Assembly: GCA_030584005.1 (NCBI GenBank)
Contig: CP129486.1
Location: 2,105,933 to 2,169,932, forward strand
Source of the DNA: Bdellovibrionota bacterium
GTDB lineage: Bacteria > Bdellovibrionota_C > UBA2361 > JAFLCA01
DNA length: 64,000 nt
Reading direction: 5' to 3'
Part shown: piece by piece, positions 35,865-45,198 of the stretch
How positions within the stretch are numbered: position 1 is the stretch's first letter
Layout: every line of letters starts with the position of its first letter
Program-made: the position numbers and the translations under genes
The notes under the pieces: generated by a model
The model's input: only the letters and a program-made list of their open reading frames with translations
Told to the model about the DNA's origin: nothing
The model's database searches: none

Positions 35865-36995
35865 CTATAGCGTGCTTTCGCTGGGGGCCTCGTAGGCACG
35901 CTCTGCTCTTATCTTGGTCACCTTAGAGGTGGCCGTTGCTAGTTGGCCGCATGCAGCATCGATATCCGGCCCCTTTGACCAGCGTATGGTGGTGCTAAGC
36001 CCATGGCTGAGCAGGGCATGCTGCCATTCCAAGATCCGCTCCTTGGATGGAGTAGTAAAGCCCAGTCCCGCATTCATGTTATAGGGGATCAAGTTGACCT
36101 TGGCTCTCAGGCCGTGCAGGAGCTTCGGCAGGCGCACCAGGTCCTCACGCCTGTCGTTCACCCCGCCAAGCATCACATACTCGATGGTGATACAGCGACG
36201 CGGCTTCATAGGGAACTCACGCAGTGCCTGCAAAAGTGCGGCGATATTCCAGCGCTTATTCACCGGCATCACCTGCTCCCGAGTCTCGTCGTCGGTGGCA
36301 TTCAGAGACACGGCCAGGTTGACATCAAGATTTGCTGCGCCAAATCTCTCGATAGCCGGTACCAATCCGGAGGTAGAGACGGTAATTCGACGCCCACTAA
36401 TGTTCAATCCGCTGGCGTCGCGGATAATTTCCAGCGCCTTTATGACGTTCTCAACGTTATGGAGCGGCTCTCCCATTCCCATAAACACCAGGTTCTCGAA
36501 TGCATCGCCAAATTCTTTGGCATCATCGATCGCCAATAGGACCTGGCGCACGATCTCAGAGGGGCTCAGGTGACGTCGCAATCCCATCGTCGCCGTGCGA
36601 CAGAAACGACATCCCATCGCGCAACCCACCTGTGAAGAAACGCACAGCGTGTTACGCTTGGGCTGTTTTATGAACACGCATTCGATCCGGTCGTCTTTCT
36701 CAACACGCAGCAGATACTTGCGCGTTCCATCGGTACTAATCTGACGGGAGTCGATGCCGGCTTGAGGAAAGTACAGCCGAGCGGCAAGCTGTTCACGCAG
36801 GCCTCTGGAAAGGTCGGACATCTGTAGAACATCGGTGACCCTGCGCCAGTATACCCATTGAAACAATTGGCGGGCGCGGAAGGGCGGCTCTCCACATTCT
36901 CGCTGCAGCCACTCTTCGAGCTCTCCCCGCGTCAGCGAGTAAAAGTCGACTCGTGTGTCAGCACCATCCGGCGCTCCACTTGATTGAACAGTCAT
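35865..36995 (-). CDS. rlmN: Dual-specificity 23S rRNA/tRNA adenine-C2 methyltransferase
   Basis: 376 residues from the ATG at 36995, with GGAG eight bases upstream; a GTG at 37004 is an alternative. It is a radical-SAM enzyme that methylates C2 of A2503 in 23S rRNA and A37 in some tRNAs. VGCAMGCRFCRTATMGLRRHL contains the CxxxCxxC cluster motif. FMGMGEPLHNVENVIKAL and SGRRITVSTSGLVPAI follow. The N-terminal WVYWRRVTD region and a Cys near the C terminus (DIDAACGQL) complete the RlmN pattern. It lies 45 bp after ndk. Confidence 0.95.
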   Translation of the reverse strand: MTVQSSGAPDGADTRVDFYSLTRGELEEWLQRECGEPPFRARQLFQWVYWRRVTDVLQMSDLSRGLREQLAARLYFPQAGIDSRQISTDGTRKYLLRVEKDDRIECVFIKQPKRNTLCVSSQVGCAMGCRFCRTATMGLRRHLSPSEIVRQVLLAIDDAKEFGDAFENLVFMGMGEPLHNVENVIKALEIIRDASGLNISGRRITVSTSGLVPAIERFGAANLDVNLAVSLNATDDETREQVMPVNKRWNIAALLQALREFPMKPRRCITIEYVMLGGVNDRREDLVRLPKLLHGLRAKVNLIPYNMNAGLGFTTPSKERILEWQHALLSHGLSTTIRWSKGPDIDAACGQLATATSKVTKIRAERAYEAPSESTL

Positions 36996-37040
36996 GCTTC
37001 TCACTCCAAGCGCGCTTTTCAGCGTACAAGAAGGACCCCG

Positions 37041-37454
37041 TTAGCGAAGCCCTGGAAAGAAGAACTTGATCTCAATGGACGCGTTCTCGAGGCTATCAGA
37101 GCCATGCACCGCATTCTCACTGATTCCGGCCCCAAACTCGGCACGAATCGTTCCCGGCGCTGCCTTTTTCGGATCGGTCGCTCCCATAATGTCACGATTC
37201 TTTGAAACCGCCGATTCACCTTCAAGCACTGATACGACGATAGGACCAGAGGTCATATACTCGACCAGCTCACCGAAAAAGGGCCTCTCTTTGTGGATCG
37301 CATAAAATTCGGCTGCCTCATTCTTTGAAAGCGTGCGCATCTGCGCCGCCACAATTCGAAGACCTGCCTCTTCAAAGCGCGAGAGGATTCTGCCGATAAC
37401 GTTCTTGCGGACAGCGTCCGGCTTGATAATTGAAAGTGTTCTTTCCTTTGCCAT
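37041..37454 (-). CDS. ndk: Nucleoside diphosphate kinase
   Basis: 137 residues, standard length, starting [15 protein letters not shown]. It equilibrates nucleoside tri- and diphosphates through a phospho-His, here in [16 protein letters not shown] lies just before the ATG. It is located between hflX and rlmN on the same strand, in a probable operon hflX-ndk-rlmN. Confidence 0.97.
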   Translation of the reverse strand: MAKERTLSIIKPDAVRKNVIGRILSRFEEAGLRIVAAQMRTLSKNEAAEFYAIHKERPFFGELVEYMTSGPIVVSVLEGESAVSKNRDIMGATDPKKAAPGTIRAEFGAGISENAVHGSDSLENASIEIKFFFPGLR

Positions 37455-37624
37455 AGTACTCCAGAGGGGGTAATGCAGCGCATTCCATGCGCAACCGAGT
37501 GAGAATACTGGGATTTCTATTTATACTCAAGCCAACCTGGTCCGCAGAGGCCATTAAGCCCCGGGGAGACAACGGAAATGCGGTCCGAGCGCAACGCCGA
37601 GCAGCCGACATTGCCGCTGTCTTA

Positions 37625-39394
37625 TCATGGTGTTAGCTCCATACCGGGCTGGCGATGGAGCGACTGCGGATTACGGCCCTGCGAGCGCAGCATTTGGGCA
37701 ATCTTCATGACAAGGGCCTCCAGCCCCAACCTCTCCTGCGCCGAAACCAGCATCGCGTCGTACTCCTGCCCAAGCCTCTGCCCCGTTTGCTCGGGAATGC
37801 AATCGATCTTGGTCACCACGACGACTCTAGGCACCTCATGCAGCTGCATATCGGTGAGGACTTGGGTAACAGCGCGAGCATGGGCATCATACTGCTCATC
37901 GGAACCATCTATCACGTGAAGCAGCAGATCAGCATCACGCAGTTCTTCGAGCGTGGCGCGAAACGCTGCGACGAGCTCCTCGGGAAGATCTCTGATGAAT
38001 CCAACGGTATCGGAAAGCACAACGGATGACGGCGTTGCACCATCGCTCGTCGGTGGCAGGACGAGTCGTCGATGGGTCGGATCCAGTGTTGCGAACAACT
38101 TATCCTCAGCCACGACATGACTCTTAGTGAGGACATTGAAGAGGGTCGACTTTCCGGCGTTCGTGTACCCCACTATCGCCACCAACGGCACCTTGGCTTC
38201 TCGCCGCGGCTGCCTCCGCATTTGACGCTCTAAGCCCAACTTCGAGATGCGACGCTCAAGTTCCGCAATACGATCACGGGCGCGTCGACGACCGATCTCA
38301 AGCTTCGTTTCTCCCGGTCCGCGCCCTCCGATACCGCCAGACAGCCGGGACAGCCCGGCATCCTTCTCGACGAGGCGCGGGAGGTTATACTTGAGCTGTG
38401 CCAGCTCCACTTGAATACGTCCTTCACTGCTCTTGGCGCGCTGCGCAAATATATCCAATATGAGCATGCTGCGGTCGATCACTTTTAGTTCGGTGGCATT
38501 CGTCACCGCACGCCACTGAGAGGGTCGCAGCTCCGTATCGAATACTATCAGGTCTGCGCCAAGCCCAAGGCAGCGCAGTACGACCTCTTCCAGTTTACCC
38601 TTACCCAACAGTGTGCGCGGATCGGGCTCACGGCGCTGCACAATCGTGTCCAGCACCTCGACGCGGGCAGTTCGCGCAAGCTCGCGGAGCTCGTCAAGCG
38701 ACGCTTCCGCGTCCTTACGGCTCTTGGAATACACGCCGACCAGTACGGCTCCGGGACCCGCCGTTTTATGCCGGGCCTGATCTGCTGAGCGAATTTCTTG
38801 CTCAAGGCCCTGCATCAACGCCGTGAAATCGAGCTTGAATCTTCCCAGGTCGGAAACGTGCTCGCTATGATGTGCCACGCCGTTGCGAGTCGCAGCCGGG
38901 CTTAGGTGAGCCCATCGCAGCTGCAATTTGTTCTCGCTTCCCTTAACCGCCACCACAGCATCGAGTCGTAGTTTTTCAAGGTCGGTAATAATATCGGACG
39001 GGAGTACCGGTTCTTCCTGCGCCCCCAGGTCGCTGAAGACGAGCCGCAGCCGGCGCAGCCGGCCGGAGCCAAGGCGATAGCGTCCCAGATCCGGCAGATA
39101 CAAGATATCCCGGGTGCCAACGACAACCTCCTCAATGTGCCCCTCGCGAGAAATTAACAGCCCCAGCCTGCGCCGCAGGCGGCTGGCGAGCTGCCACAGC
39201 TCCCTGGCCAATTCAAGAGAAATGAGCTCGCTGCGCTCTAATCGCCTTGTATAGAGGCGCTCGATTTGACGGCGGTCAGAGGGCGCAAGGCCTTTGATGT
39301 GTCCGTGTAGTTCTTTGCTCACGAGAGAAGCCGGCCGAACAGGTAGGAGAGAGCACTGCACATAAGAATCAGGAGAGCTACCCCGAGCCCCCAT
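37625..39394 (-). CDS. hflX: Ribosome-associated GTPase HflX with long N-terminal extension
   Basis: 589 residues at the first ATG. The HflX N-domain and helical linker (VGVYSKSRKDAEASLDELRELARTARVEVLDTIVQRR; GKGKLEEVVLRCLGLGADLIVFD; GGIGGRGPGETKLEIGRRRARDRI) are followed by the G domain. It carries VGYTNAGKSTLF (G1), DTVGFI (G3) and VTKID (G4). HflX splits stalled ribosomes. Some 190 residues before the core are beyond E. coli length (426) and resemble extended forms in other deltaproteobacteria. The true start may be later (a GTG at 39319, SKELHGHIKG), as no site is strong. Confidence 0.93.
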   Translation of the reverse strand: MGARGSSPDSYVQCSLLPVRPASLVSKELHGHIKGLAPSDRRQIERLYTRRLERSELISLELARELWQLASRLRRRLGLLISREGHIEEVVVGTRDILYLPDLGRYRLGSGRLRRLRLVFSDLGAQEEPVLPSDIITDLEKLRLDAVVAVKGSENKLQLRWAHLSPAATRNGVAHHSEHVSDLGRFKLDFTALMQGLEQEIRSADQARHKTAGPGAVLVGVYSKSRKDAEASLDELRELARTARVEVLDTIVQRREPDPRTLLGKGKLEEVVLRCLGLGADLIVFDTELRPSQWRAVTNATELKVIDRSMLILDIFAQRAKSSEGRIQVELAQLKYNLPRLVEKDAGLSRLSGGIGGRGPGETKLEIGRRRARDRIAELERRISKLGLERQMRRQPRREAKVPLVAIVGYTNAGKSTLFNVLTKSHVVAEDKLFATLDPTHRRLVLPPTSDGATPSSVVLSDTVGFIRDLPEELVAAFRATLEELRDADLLLHVIDGSDEQYDAHARAVTQVLTDMQLHEVPRVVVVTKIDCIPEQTGQRLGQEYDAMLVSAQERLGLEALVMKIAQMLRSQGRNPQSLHRQPGMELTP

Positions 39395-39494
39395 ATAGCA
39401 AACGCTTCGATCAATAAGCGATGAGCACGTAGCATAGAGAATCGTTCATATGGTAGCCGATAAATGCGAACAAGGCGAGCACAGGGGAAGCGCT

Positions 39495-39616
39495 CTAGAA
39501 GCTATTTTTTGAATAGTTTCTAGCCGCGCCGAGTTTGGAGCGATTTTTAAATGGCCATTGACGGCCATTTAAGAAATGACTTCTAGGGGTAGGCTGAACC
39601 CATTCAGCGTATCCCT
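39495..39616. repeat. Modular palindromic repeat, copy 2
   Basis: It lies between the 3' end of the CbiA-like gene and the 5' end of hflX. Module B: CTAGAAGCTATT (39495-39506) with AATAGTTTCTAG (39512-39523), one mismatch. Then comes CCGCGCCGAG, then module A (TTAAATGGCC / GGCCATTTAA, about 39547-39572) running into AAGAAATGACTTCTAG. Last is module C: GGCTGAACCCATTCAGCGTATCCCTAG, ending at about 39616. Module A plus flanks matches the reverse complement of copy 1 over about 60 bp, so the order and orientation of modules differ between copies. The right end overlaps the CbiA stop. Confidence 0.85.
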
Positions 39617-41012
39617 AGCTTTTTGTGATCTTGTAGTTTACCTCGGCCGATTCCACGATTGAACGGGCGATGTCCGGATTGGCTCCAAAATGATTGAGGG
39701 CCAGGGTTGCGTACACCTGCGCTGACGGGGAGTATCCCTCCGGAAACCCTGCAGCTCGCGCTCGGGAGATCCTGCTCACTTTTACGATCTTGTCCTCGCG
39801 CTGAATGCGCCAGTCTTCTGGATACACTCCGCGCAGGATAGAGCCTGCGCGGCCCAGCACTGAGTCTTCAATCGTCACCGTTTCGCAGTAGCTCCAACCG
39901 GACTTTGCTTCAACTGCCACTGCCGGAATAATCCCGACTCCCTGACATGGCCCCTCGTCTTTGCTGATTTGAAAACTTTGACATAGATACACGGCGCCGC
40001 CCCCTTCGGCATATACGACGCCGCCCTGCTCGACGAATCCGCACAGCGCCTCTCTCATTCCATCATTCGCCGCCAAATCGCGCCCGTAGTCACGCAGCAT
40101 CGCCCCGCCAAGATACACGGCGCCGATTCGAGCCGGTAAGCGTGCGTCAGCGAGGGGCGAGAAAGGCACCACCTCCGCTCCGTACAAACGCAAAAGATCG
40201 AAGTTGTCCTGGAAGCTTATGCCGAAACAGGGGTCGTCGGCCACGGCGATGCGACAACGTCTTGGTGCAGGGTTAATCTCAATCTCCGGGAGGTCCACAA
40301 CATCGGCGTCGCCCGCACATACCAGCAATCCATCCATTGAGATGGACTTGCGCACGGCTGCCGAGAGGTCCACCGAGAACTGCCTTCCCAGACTGACCAC
40401 ATTATCCCGCTGTGACAACCAATTGGAGGGGATCTCCCCATCAAGGGAAAGTTCAGGTACCACGCCGTAGACCGGCTTAAGTCCATATTTCTTGGCGACA
40501 TCCCTGTAAAACTCTTCATCGGATACCCCGCGCTCTCCGGCTGCCCGATTAAACAGGTACCCCACGATGTCGAAGCCATATCCAGGCTGCTCAAATCCCC
40601 GCATCAGGGGACCGATGGTGGCACCGCAGTGCGATACATCCGCAACGAGAACGGTCGGGATTTTGAGCAGGGCCGCAATCTCGGCGTCAGAACCGCGCTG
40701 CAGCTGCGGTCCCACTCCATCGAATATTCCTTTGCTGCCGTCTATCAGCACGACATCAGCTCCAAGAGACGCGCGCAGCACTCCAGTAGCGATCTGCGGC
40801 GCCGACAGGATATGTGAATCAAGTATTCCGACATAGCGCCCGAGCGCTCGACGAAGGATCAGGGCCTGGGAGAGGTGCGGAGCGGTAAGCAGGCAGGAGA
40901 CGCTGGTGTTATCACGCCTGAGCTCCTGAGCGATACCAAGGGTAATCAGGGACTTCCCCACCCCCGCGCCCGTTCCGCCAATCATCAAGCGAGGAGTCGA
41001 CAACTTACTCAT
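39615..41012 (-). CDS. CbiA/CobB-like a,c-diamide synthase family protein lacking the glutaminase cysteine
   Basis: 465 residues from the ATG at 41012 (AGGT upstream). The N-terminal dethiobiotin-synthetase-like domain has IGGTGAGVGKSLITLGIAQEL (P-loop) and VVLIDGSKGIFDGVG. The C-terminal half is a class I glutaminase-like domain (IGAVYLGGAMLRDYG). Cobyrinate a,c-diamide synthases have the nucleophile in AECGG; here the text is YAEGGGAVYL, with Gly in place of Cys. The protein should therefore be unable to hydrolyse glutamine by the usual mechanism. It could use free ammonia, a partner amidotransferase, or do something else. No cobalamin biosynthesis gene is adjacent. Confidence 0.85.
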   Translation of the reverse strand: MSKLSTPRLMIGGTGAGVGKSLITLGIAQELRRDNTSVSCLLTAPHLSQALILRRALGRYVGILDSHILSAPQIATGVLRASLGADVVLIDGSKGIFDGVGPQLQRGSDAEIAALLKIPTVLVADVSHCGATIGPLMRGFEQPGYGFDIVGYLFNRAAGERGVSDEEFYRDVAKKYGLKPVYGVVPELSLDGEIPSNWLSQRDNVVSLGRQFSVDLSAAVRKSISMDGLLVCAGDADVVDLPEIEINPAPRRCRIAVADDPCFGISFQDNFDLLRLYGAEVVPFSPLADARLPARIGAVYLGGAMLRDYGRDLAANDGMREALCGFVEQGGVVYAEGGGAVYLCQSFQISKDEGPCQGVGIIPAVAVEAKSGWSYCETVTIEDSVLGRAGSILRGVYPEDWRIQREDKIVKVSRISRARAAGFPEGYSPSAQVYATLALNHFGANPDIARSIVESAEVNYKITKS

Positions 41013-41247
41013 GTCATACCTATCAGTGGTTTTAATAATGCCATCATTGGCATTTTTTGAATCGCTCCAGGTTTTGATGAGACGCCGCCGCACCCCATCA
41101 AAAAGGTCACTTCCACGACCTCGCCGGGGGCTCGACCTTAATGGCGCCCATCGGTAGCCGGCCTAGGTAAACACGGACCGTATTCATGGAAATGCCAGCA
41201 GCCGGATCGCGCATACAAGCAGCTCATCTACATCGTGAAGAGGGTTC

Positions 41248-42417
41248 CTAGGCGCGGCGCTTCAGCACAAGGATGCGATTCGAATCTCCGAAAGGCACCT
41301 GCCCGCCCCCACGGATACAATCCCTCTGCTTCGCCGAGCGCTTCCGATATATGAGAATACCCTCGACCTCCCAGAAACGCGAGAGATTTGCCTGCACACT
41401 ATCGGCGAGGATCTCGTCGAGCGCATACTCTCGATCGCGCACACGCACCTCAGGCAGATCGAATACGGCACGACCGCGAGCGGTCACCACTCGTGCCCCT
41501 TCAAGAAGCACCTCGTTCATATAATCCACCCAGTCAACGAGGTCGCTGCCCTGATGAAATTGCTCAGTGGTTGGCGCTTCGGTACCAGAGAACCAGTATC
41601 TCAACCAGAGATCCGAACGCACATCAGCTTGGAAGGGCGTCGGCGGCGCTGTCATAAGCAGCTGAACCGATGATGGTTCAACGAACTCGAGATCCCGTGG
41701 GTCGGCTCGACGCATGACGTGGCGCTTCATATGGGCTCGCGCCACCGAGGGAATTCCATCACGCAGGAGCGCCGCTGTTTTGCGCAGCAGTCGTGGAGCC
41801 ACCGCTCGATACTCCGGCTGTTGCTGCCTCTTCCGATTGATACTCACCTGCTCCTCAGGAGATACCGATACCTGCGGGAAGGTGTAGGTAGAGAGGAAGC
41901 TCACCGTATGCCCGTGCAGGATCGACATTGCCACGAACTCGATGAAGCGGTGCACCGGATCATCCCTGCTCTGAAGCGCGGCCCTCAGATTCACAATCTC
42001 TCGGAAGGTCTCCAAGTCGAAAAACGGAGTAAAACAATCACGAAACATCTTCAGATCGACGGGACGCCGCAGGTTGAGCAGCTGGAGCGCCAGAGTCACC
42101 TCGGTCAGGTCAGAAGGGAGCAGCTTCGCGTGCGCGATACGCGAGCCCAGAGGATCGGTCTCCGCACCGACGGCGATACGGCCCAACAGCGCTGCTTCCA
42201 ATAACGCACTGCCGCTGCCTGCAAAGGGATCGAGCACCAGCCCTTCCCGCGAGGTAAAACGCTGTACAAGATAGTTGGCCACGGCAGCCGGCATGTCAAA
42301 AGGGAAGACCACGCCCTGATGTAGGGAATGGGTGCTCTTGAGGTCAGTATCGATCTCGAGCTGCTCGCGAAACGCGGGAGCCGATCGAACAATACGAAGT
42401 GCCGCAGGTGATGACAT
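41248..42417 (-). CDS. SAM-dependent methyltransferase of the N4/N6-MTase fold, catalytic motif degenerate
   Basis: 389 residues. GLVLDPFAGSGSALLEAALLGRIAVGAETDP (about 58-88) is motif I with the acidic ribose-binding residue. The position of motif IV holds LLMTAPPTPFQADVRSDLWLRYWFSG (about 257-282). Orphan DNA methyltransferases of this architecture usually have (S/D/N)PP(Y/F) there, so the catalytic loop is altered to APPT. A C-terminal strand region (ARVVTARGRAVFDLPEVRV) follows. No restriction enzyme is nearby. It could be a decayed DNA methyltransferase or an enzyme acting on another substrate. Confidence 0.75.
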   Translation of the reverse strand: MSSPAALRIVRSAPAFREQLEIDTDLKSTHSLHQGVVFPFDMPAAVANYLVQRFTSREGLVLDPFAGSGSALLEAALLGRIAVGAETDPLGSRIAHAKLLPSDLTEVTLALQLLNLRRPVDLKMFRDCFTPFFDLETFREIVNLRAALQSRDDPVHRFIEFVAMSILHGHTVSFLSTYTFPQVSVSPEEQVSINRKRQQQPEYRAVAPRLLRKTAALLRDGIPSVARAHMKRHVMRRADPRDLEFVEPSSVQLLMTAPPTPFQADVRSDLWLRYWFSGTEAPTTEQFHQGSDLVDWVDYMNEVLLEGARVVTARGRAVFDLPEVRVRDREYALDEILADSVQANLSRFWEVEGILIYRKRSAKQRDCIRGGGQVPFGDSNRILVLKRRA

Positions 42418-42671
42418 AAGGTCGTACTCAACAATGTTCGCTACGATTACAGCATTCAGTTACATCAGGGATGGGCGTAGCAACCGCTCACTATTCAAAT
42501 TACTATAAGAGCAGCTTCCAACTCGCGCTATCCACGATCTGCGCTCCGATCGAACTCCTCAAGGCAGGGCTAACCCTCCAACATTAATGAATAATTCCTG
42601 GTCGGCGGGCCCGCCGCGCACTTTATCTAATTTGAACTTTGGCCGCGCTCCCGAGGAACAAGCGCCTAGCC
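42418..42671. other. Non-coding gap between TPR and methyltransferase genes
   Basis: About 250 bp with no gene, no clear hairpin and no part of the palindromic repeat. It must contain the end of the TPR transcript and the promoter side of the methyltransferase gene. Confidence 0.4.
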
Positions 42672-43805
42672 TCAAGGTGCGAACTGATCCAGATTCTTTT
42701 TGGCCGAATCGAGCGAGGGGTTGAGCCTCACTGCGGTTCGGAACGAGCGTTCTGCCTCCTCGGCGCGCCCGAGGCGCTGATAGAGCACTCCCAAATTATT
42801 GTGAGCAAAGGAGTTCATTGCATCGACCTCAATAGCGCGCTTCAAGGCAACCTCTGCTTCTTTGTACTTGCCCAGCTGAAGCTGTGCCCAGCCCAGCGCA
42901 CTCAGGGCTTGTGCGTTGTTGGGGTTACTCTTGACCGCCTCTTTCAGAGTATCTTCGGCTAATCCTTCCTGCCTCTTGTGAATCAGGACAATGCCCAAAT
43001 TAACTCGAGAGGTATTATCATCGCTATTGAGGGCAAGGGCTTTGCGGAAAGAGGTCTCCGCCCGATCAAGGTCTCCCAGTTTCTCGAAGACCATGCCCAG
43101 AGCCTGATGCACCGAGGCCTCATCGGGACTCACTCGGGCGGCCTGAGAAAGCACCCGTACCGCATCTTCAAATCGTCCCATCTTTCGATAGGCCAGCCCC
43201 AAGTACAGCAAAGCTTCGAAGCCTTTTGGATTAATCTCGACCGCCCGCTCATACGCTCCAACAGCCTCCTGGGCATTGCCTGCGCGCTCATATACGGCAC
43301 CCAGGTTGTAGAAAGTGTCGGCGTTATTCTTGTCAATCGCCAACGCGCGCTTAAGCACATCAATCGCCTCGGAGTATTTCTGTTCACGCTCGAGTATGAC
43401 ACCCATGCCCTGCAGGGCGCGAATGTTGACCGGATCCTTGGAGAGAGCATCTTCATACTGCGATTTTGCAGCTGCCATCTCTCCCCGCTGCAGCGCCACG
43501 CTCCCCAGTGCAACGCGCACATTCGCATCATCTCGAAGCTCCTTAGCTTTCAAGAAACTCTGCTCGGCATCCTCCAACTGGCTATTGCGAAAGTGAAAAA
43601 CGCCCAGGTAGTAGTGGGCTTCGGCCATGCGAGGGCAGAGCTGCAACGCATCCTGATAAAACTTTCGCTCCACATCCGAACCATCAGCGAGCTGAGAGCC
43701 ATTCCTCACCAGGGTGCTTGCCTGTGCGCAGTCCTCCTCGGCGTATCCTGACGCTGGGGCGCATAACGATAGAACGGCAAGGAAAGTCACTACACCGATT
43801 CGCAT
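42672..43805 (-). CDS. Exported TPR-repeat protein
   Basis: 377 residues. A signal peptide (TFLAVLSLCAPASGYA) is followed by about nine tetratricopeptide repeats from residue 45 to the end. Typical units are NADTFYNLGAVYERAGNAQEAVGAYERAVEINP and NSFAHNNLGVLYQRLGRAEEAERSF, a very regular 34-residue pitch. It is periplasmic and probably scaffolds envelope proteins. GAGG lies six bases upstream of the ATG. The start overlaps the end of the degraded aminotransferase by 16 bp, so the two were probably once an operon. Confidence 0.9.
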   Translation of the reverse strand: MRIGVVTFLAVLSLCAPASGYAEEDCAQASTLVRNGSQLADGSDVERKFYQDALQLCPRMAEAHYYLGVFHFRNSQLEDAEQSFLKAKELRDDANVRVALGSVALQRGEMAAAKSQYEDALSKDPVNIRALQGMGVILEREQKYSEAIDVLKRALAIDKNNADTFYNLGAVYERAGNAQEAVGAYERAVEINPKGFEALLYLGLAYRKMGRFEDAVRVLSQAARVSPDEASVHQALGMVFEKLGDLDRAETSFRKALALNSDDNTSRVNLGIVLIHKRQEGLAEDTLKEAVKSNPNNAQALSALGWAQLQLGKYKEAEVALKRAIEVDAMNSFAHNNLGVLYQRLGRAEEAERSFRTAVRLNPSLDSAKKNLDQFAP

Positions 43806-45051
43806 ACGAACCTCGCTGACGGTACACCCTGTCCCAGATGCTCGGTTACCCCCTCCGAGAAGCCTTCAAGGCGCGTGAGCAGCTCCCGCAACCTCTCTGG
43901 TGGCGCCACTAATGCGATGCGCACCGCGGGCTCCATCACTCCAAAAATCTCGCCGGGGCTGACCATCACCCCGTAGCGATCTAACAACAGGCGAGCTAAC
44001 TCCTGCGAACTTAGATGTCCAATCGCCGCTGGCGGCAGGGCCCACACAGCCGCCCCTTGCCTGCACATCATCCACCAACCAGCCGCGTCTTCGCAAACCT
44101 CCGACAATCACCTGGGCCCTTCAGCGTACGCACTGCGCTGCGGGCTCTATCAGGCTGTCCCCAGCCTGCAATGCAAACGCTGCCGCATACTGAAATGGCA
44201 GGAACAGACCGTAATCCGTGTGCGATTTTAAGCGTGCTACTTTTTCTATGATCGCTTTGCTCCCTACGACGCAGCCCACGCGCCATCCGGCACACTGAGA
44301 CATTTTGATAAGCTGTAAATCTCAACGGCATGACACATCGCACCTGCCGATGAAAATATGCTGGCCGCCCTTGGCTGGGCAAAACCCAATTCGCCGTAGA
44401 CAAAGTCATTGATCGTCAGAAAATCGAAGCGTTCAGCGAGCAGACTAATGCGCTCCCAAAATGCACGGCTCACCGTACAACCCAGCGGATTGTTAGGGTA
44501 GTTCACTATGAGCAGATGCGGCCGATGCTTGTCTACGGCAAGTTCGATGTTTGCAATCGTTTGCCCTTCGTCGCGAGAGAGAGCGGGAAGGTCACCACCT
44601 CGGCGCCTGCCAGCAGAGCGGCGCTCCGATGCACCGGATAAAAGGGTGTCCCAATTAATACACGCGGCTTCCTCGGTGCATTTCCACGCCGCTTTGGTCG
44701 CGCTTCGCCAAGCATCACGCGAGTGCTCTGCAAGACTGCATCCTTTGCCCCAAGGGTAACGCACACCTCAGACTCCGGATCCAACTTGATTCCAAAGGCC
44801 CTGTTCATATTTAAAGGCGAAGGCCTCGCGTAATTTTCGCACACCGCGCGCAACCGCATATCGATGGTTACGGAGCTTAACGACTGACTCAAGGAGTTTA
44901 TCAAGCACCACCCGCGGCGGGGCCAAGTCAGGATTGATCATCGAACAATCGATGATATCAACCCCGCGTTTGGCCAGTCATTGCGCAATGCATGGAGTTG
45001 GTCACTCACTCCCTCAGACAACAACTCTTCCGGAATCGAATGTATCACCAC
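43790..45051 (-). pseudogene. Frameshifted class I/II aminotransferase (AlaC/DapL-like)
   Basis: Successive pieces in different frames spell one PLP aminotransferase. They are: GTG at 45051 (AAGGGAG upstream) giving IHSIPEELLSEG; RGVDIIDCSMINPDLAPPRVV with HRYAVARGVRKLREAF; DPESEVCVTLGAKDAVLQ with GTPFYPVHRSAALLAGAEVV; ANIELAVDKHRPHLLIVNYPNNP and YSLSK (PLP lysine); CAGWRVGCVVGS with KSHTDYGLFLPFQ; VIVGGLRRRGWLV; and SPGEIFGVMEPAVRIALV. Frame changes fall near 44977, 44800, 44575 (in a CTCTCTCTC run), 44305 (in an A4 run), 44125 and 44060. The pieces match, from memory, glutamate-pyruvate aminotransferase AlaC. The gene cannot make a functional protein as written. Confidence 0.85.
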
Positions 45052-45198
45052 GCTGTTCGCTCCCTTACTGCGGTCCCGATTTCGGGGGCTCTATCCTCAT
45101 AAGGTTTTACACTATACCACCCTCGCCCCTGCAAGTCCTGATGCAATCCAGCAATAGCGCTTTGAGTCCCTTTCATGCGATACCCACAGGTACACGCC

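Noticed and set aside
37016..37030. TTCAGCGTAC between ndk and rlmN as another repeat copy
   Set aside because: Only ten bases match module C and there is no pairing arm.
44264..44904. Two overlapping minus-strand frames as separate small genes
   Set aside because: They are consecutive pieces of one aminotransferase pseudogene, not independent proteins.
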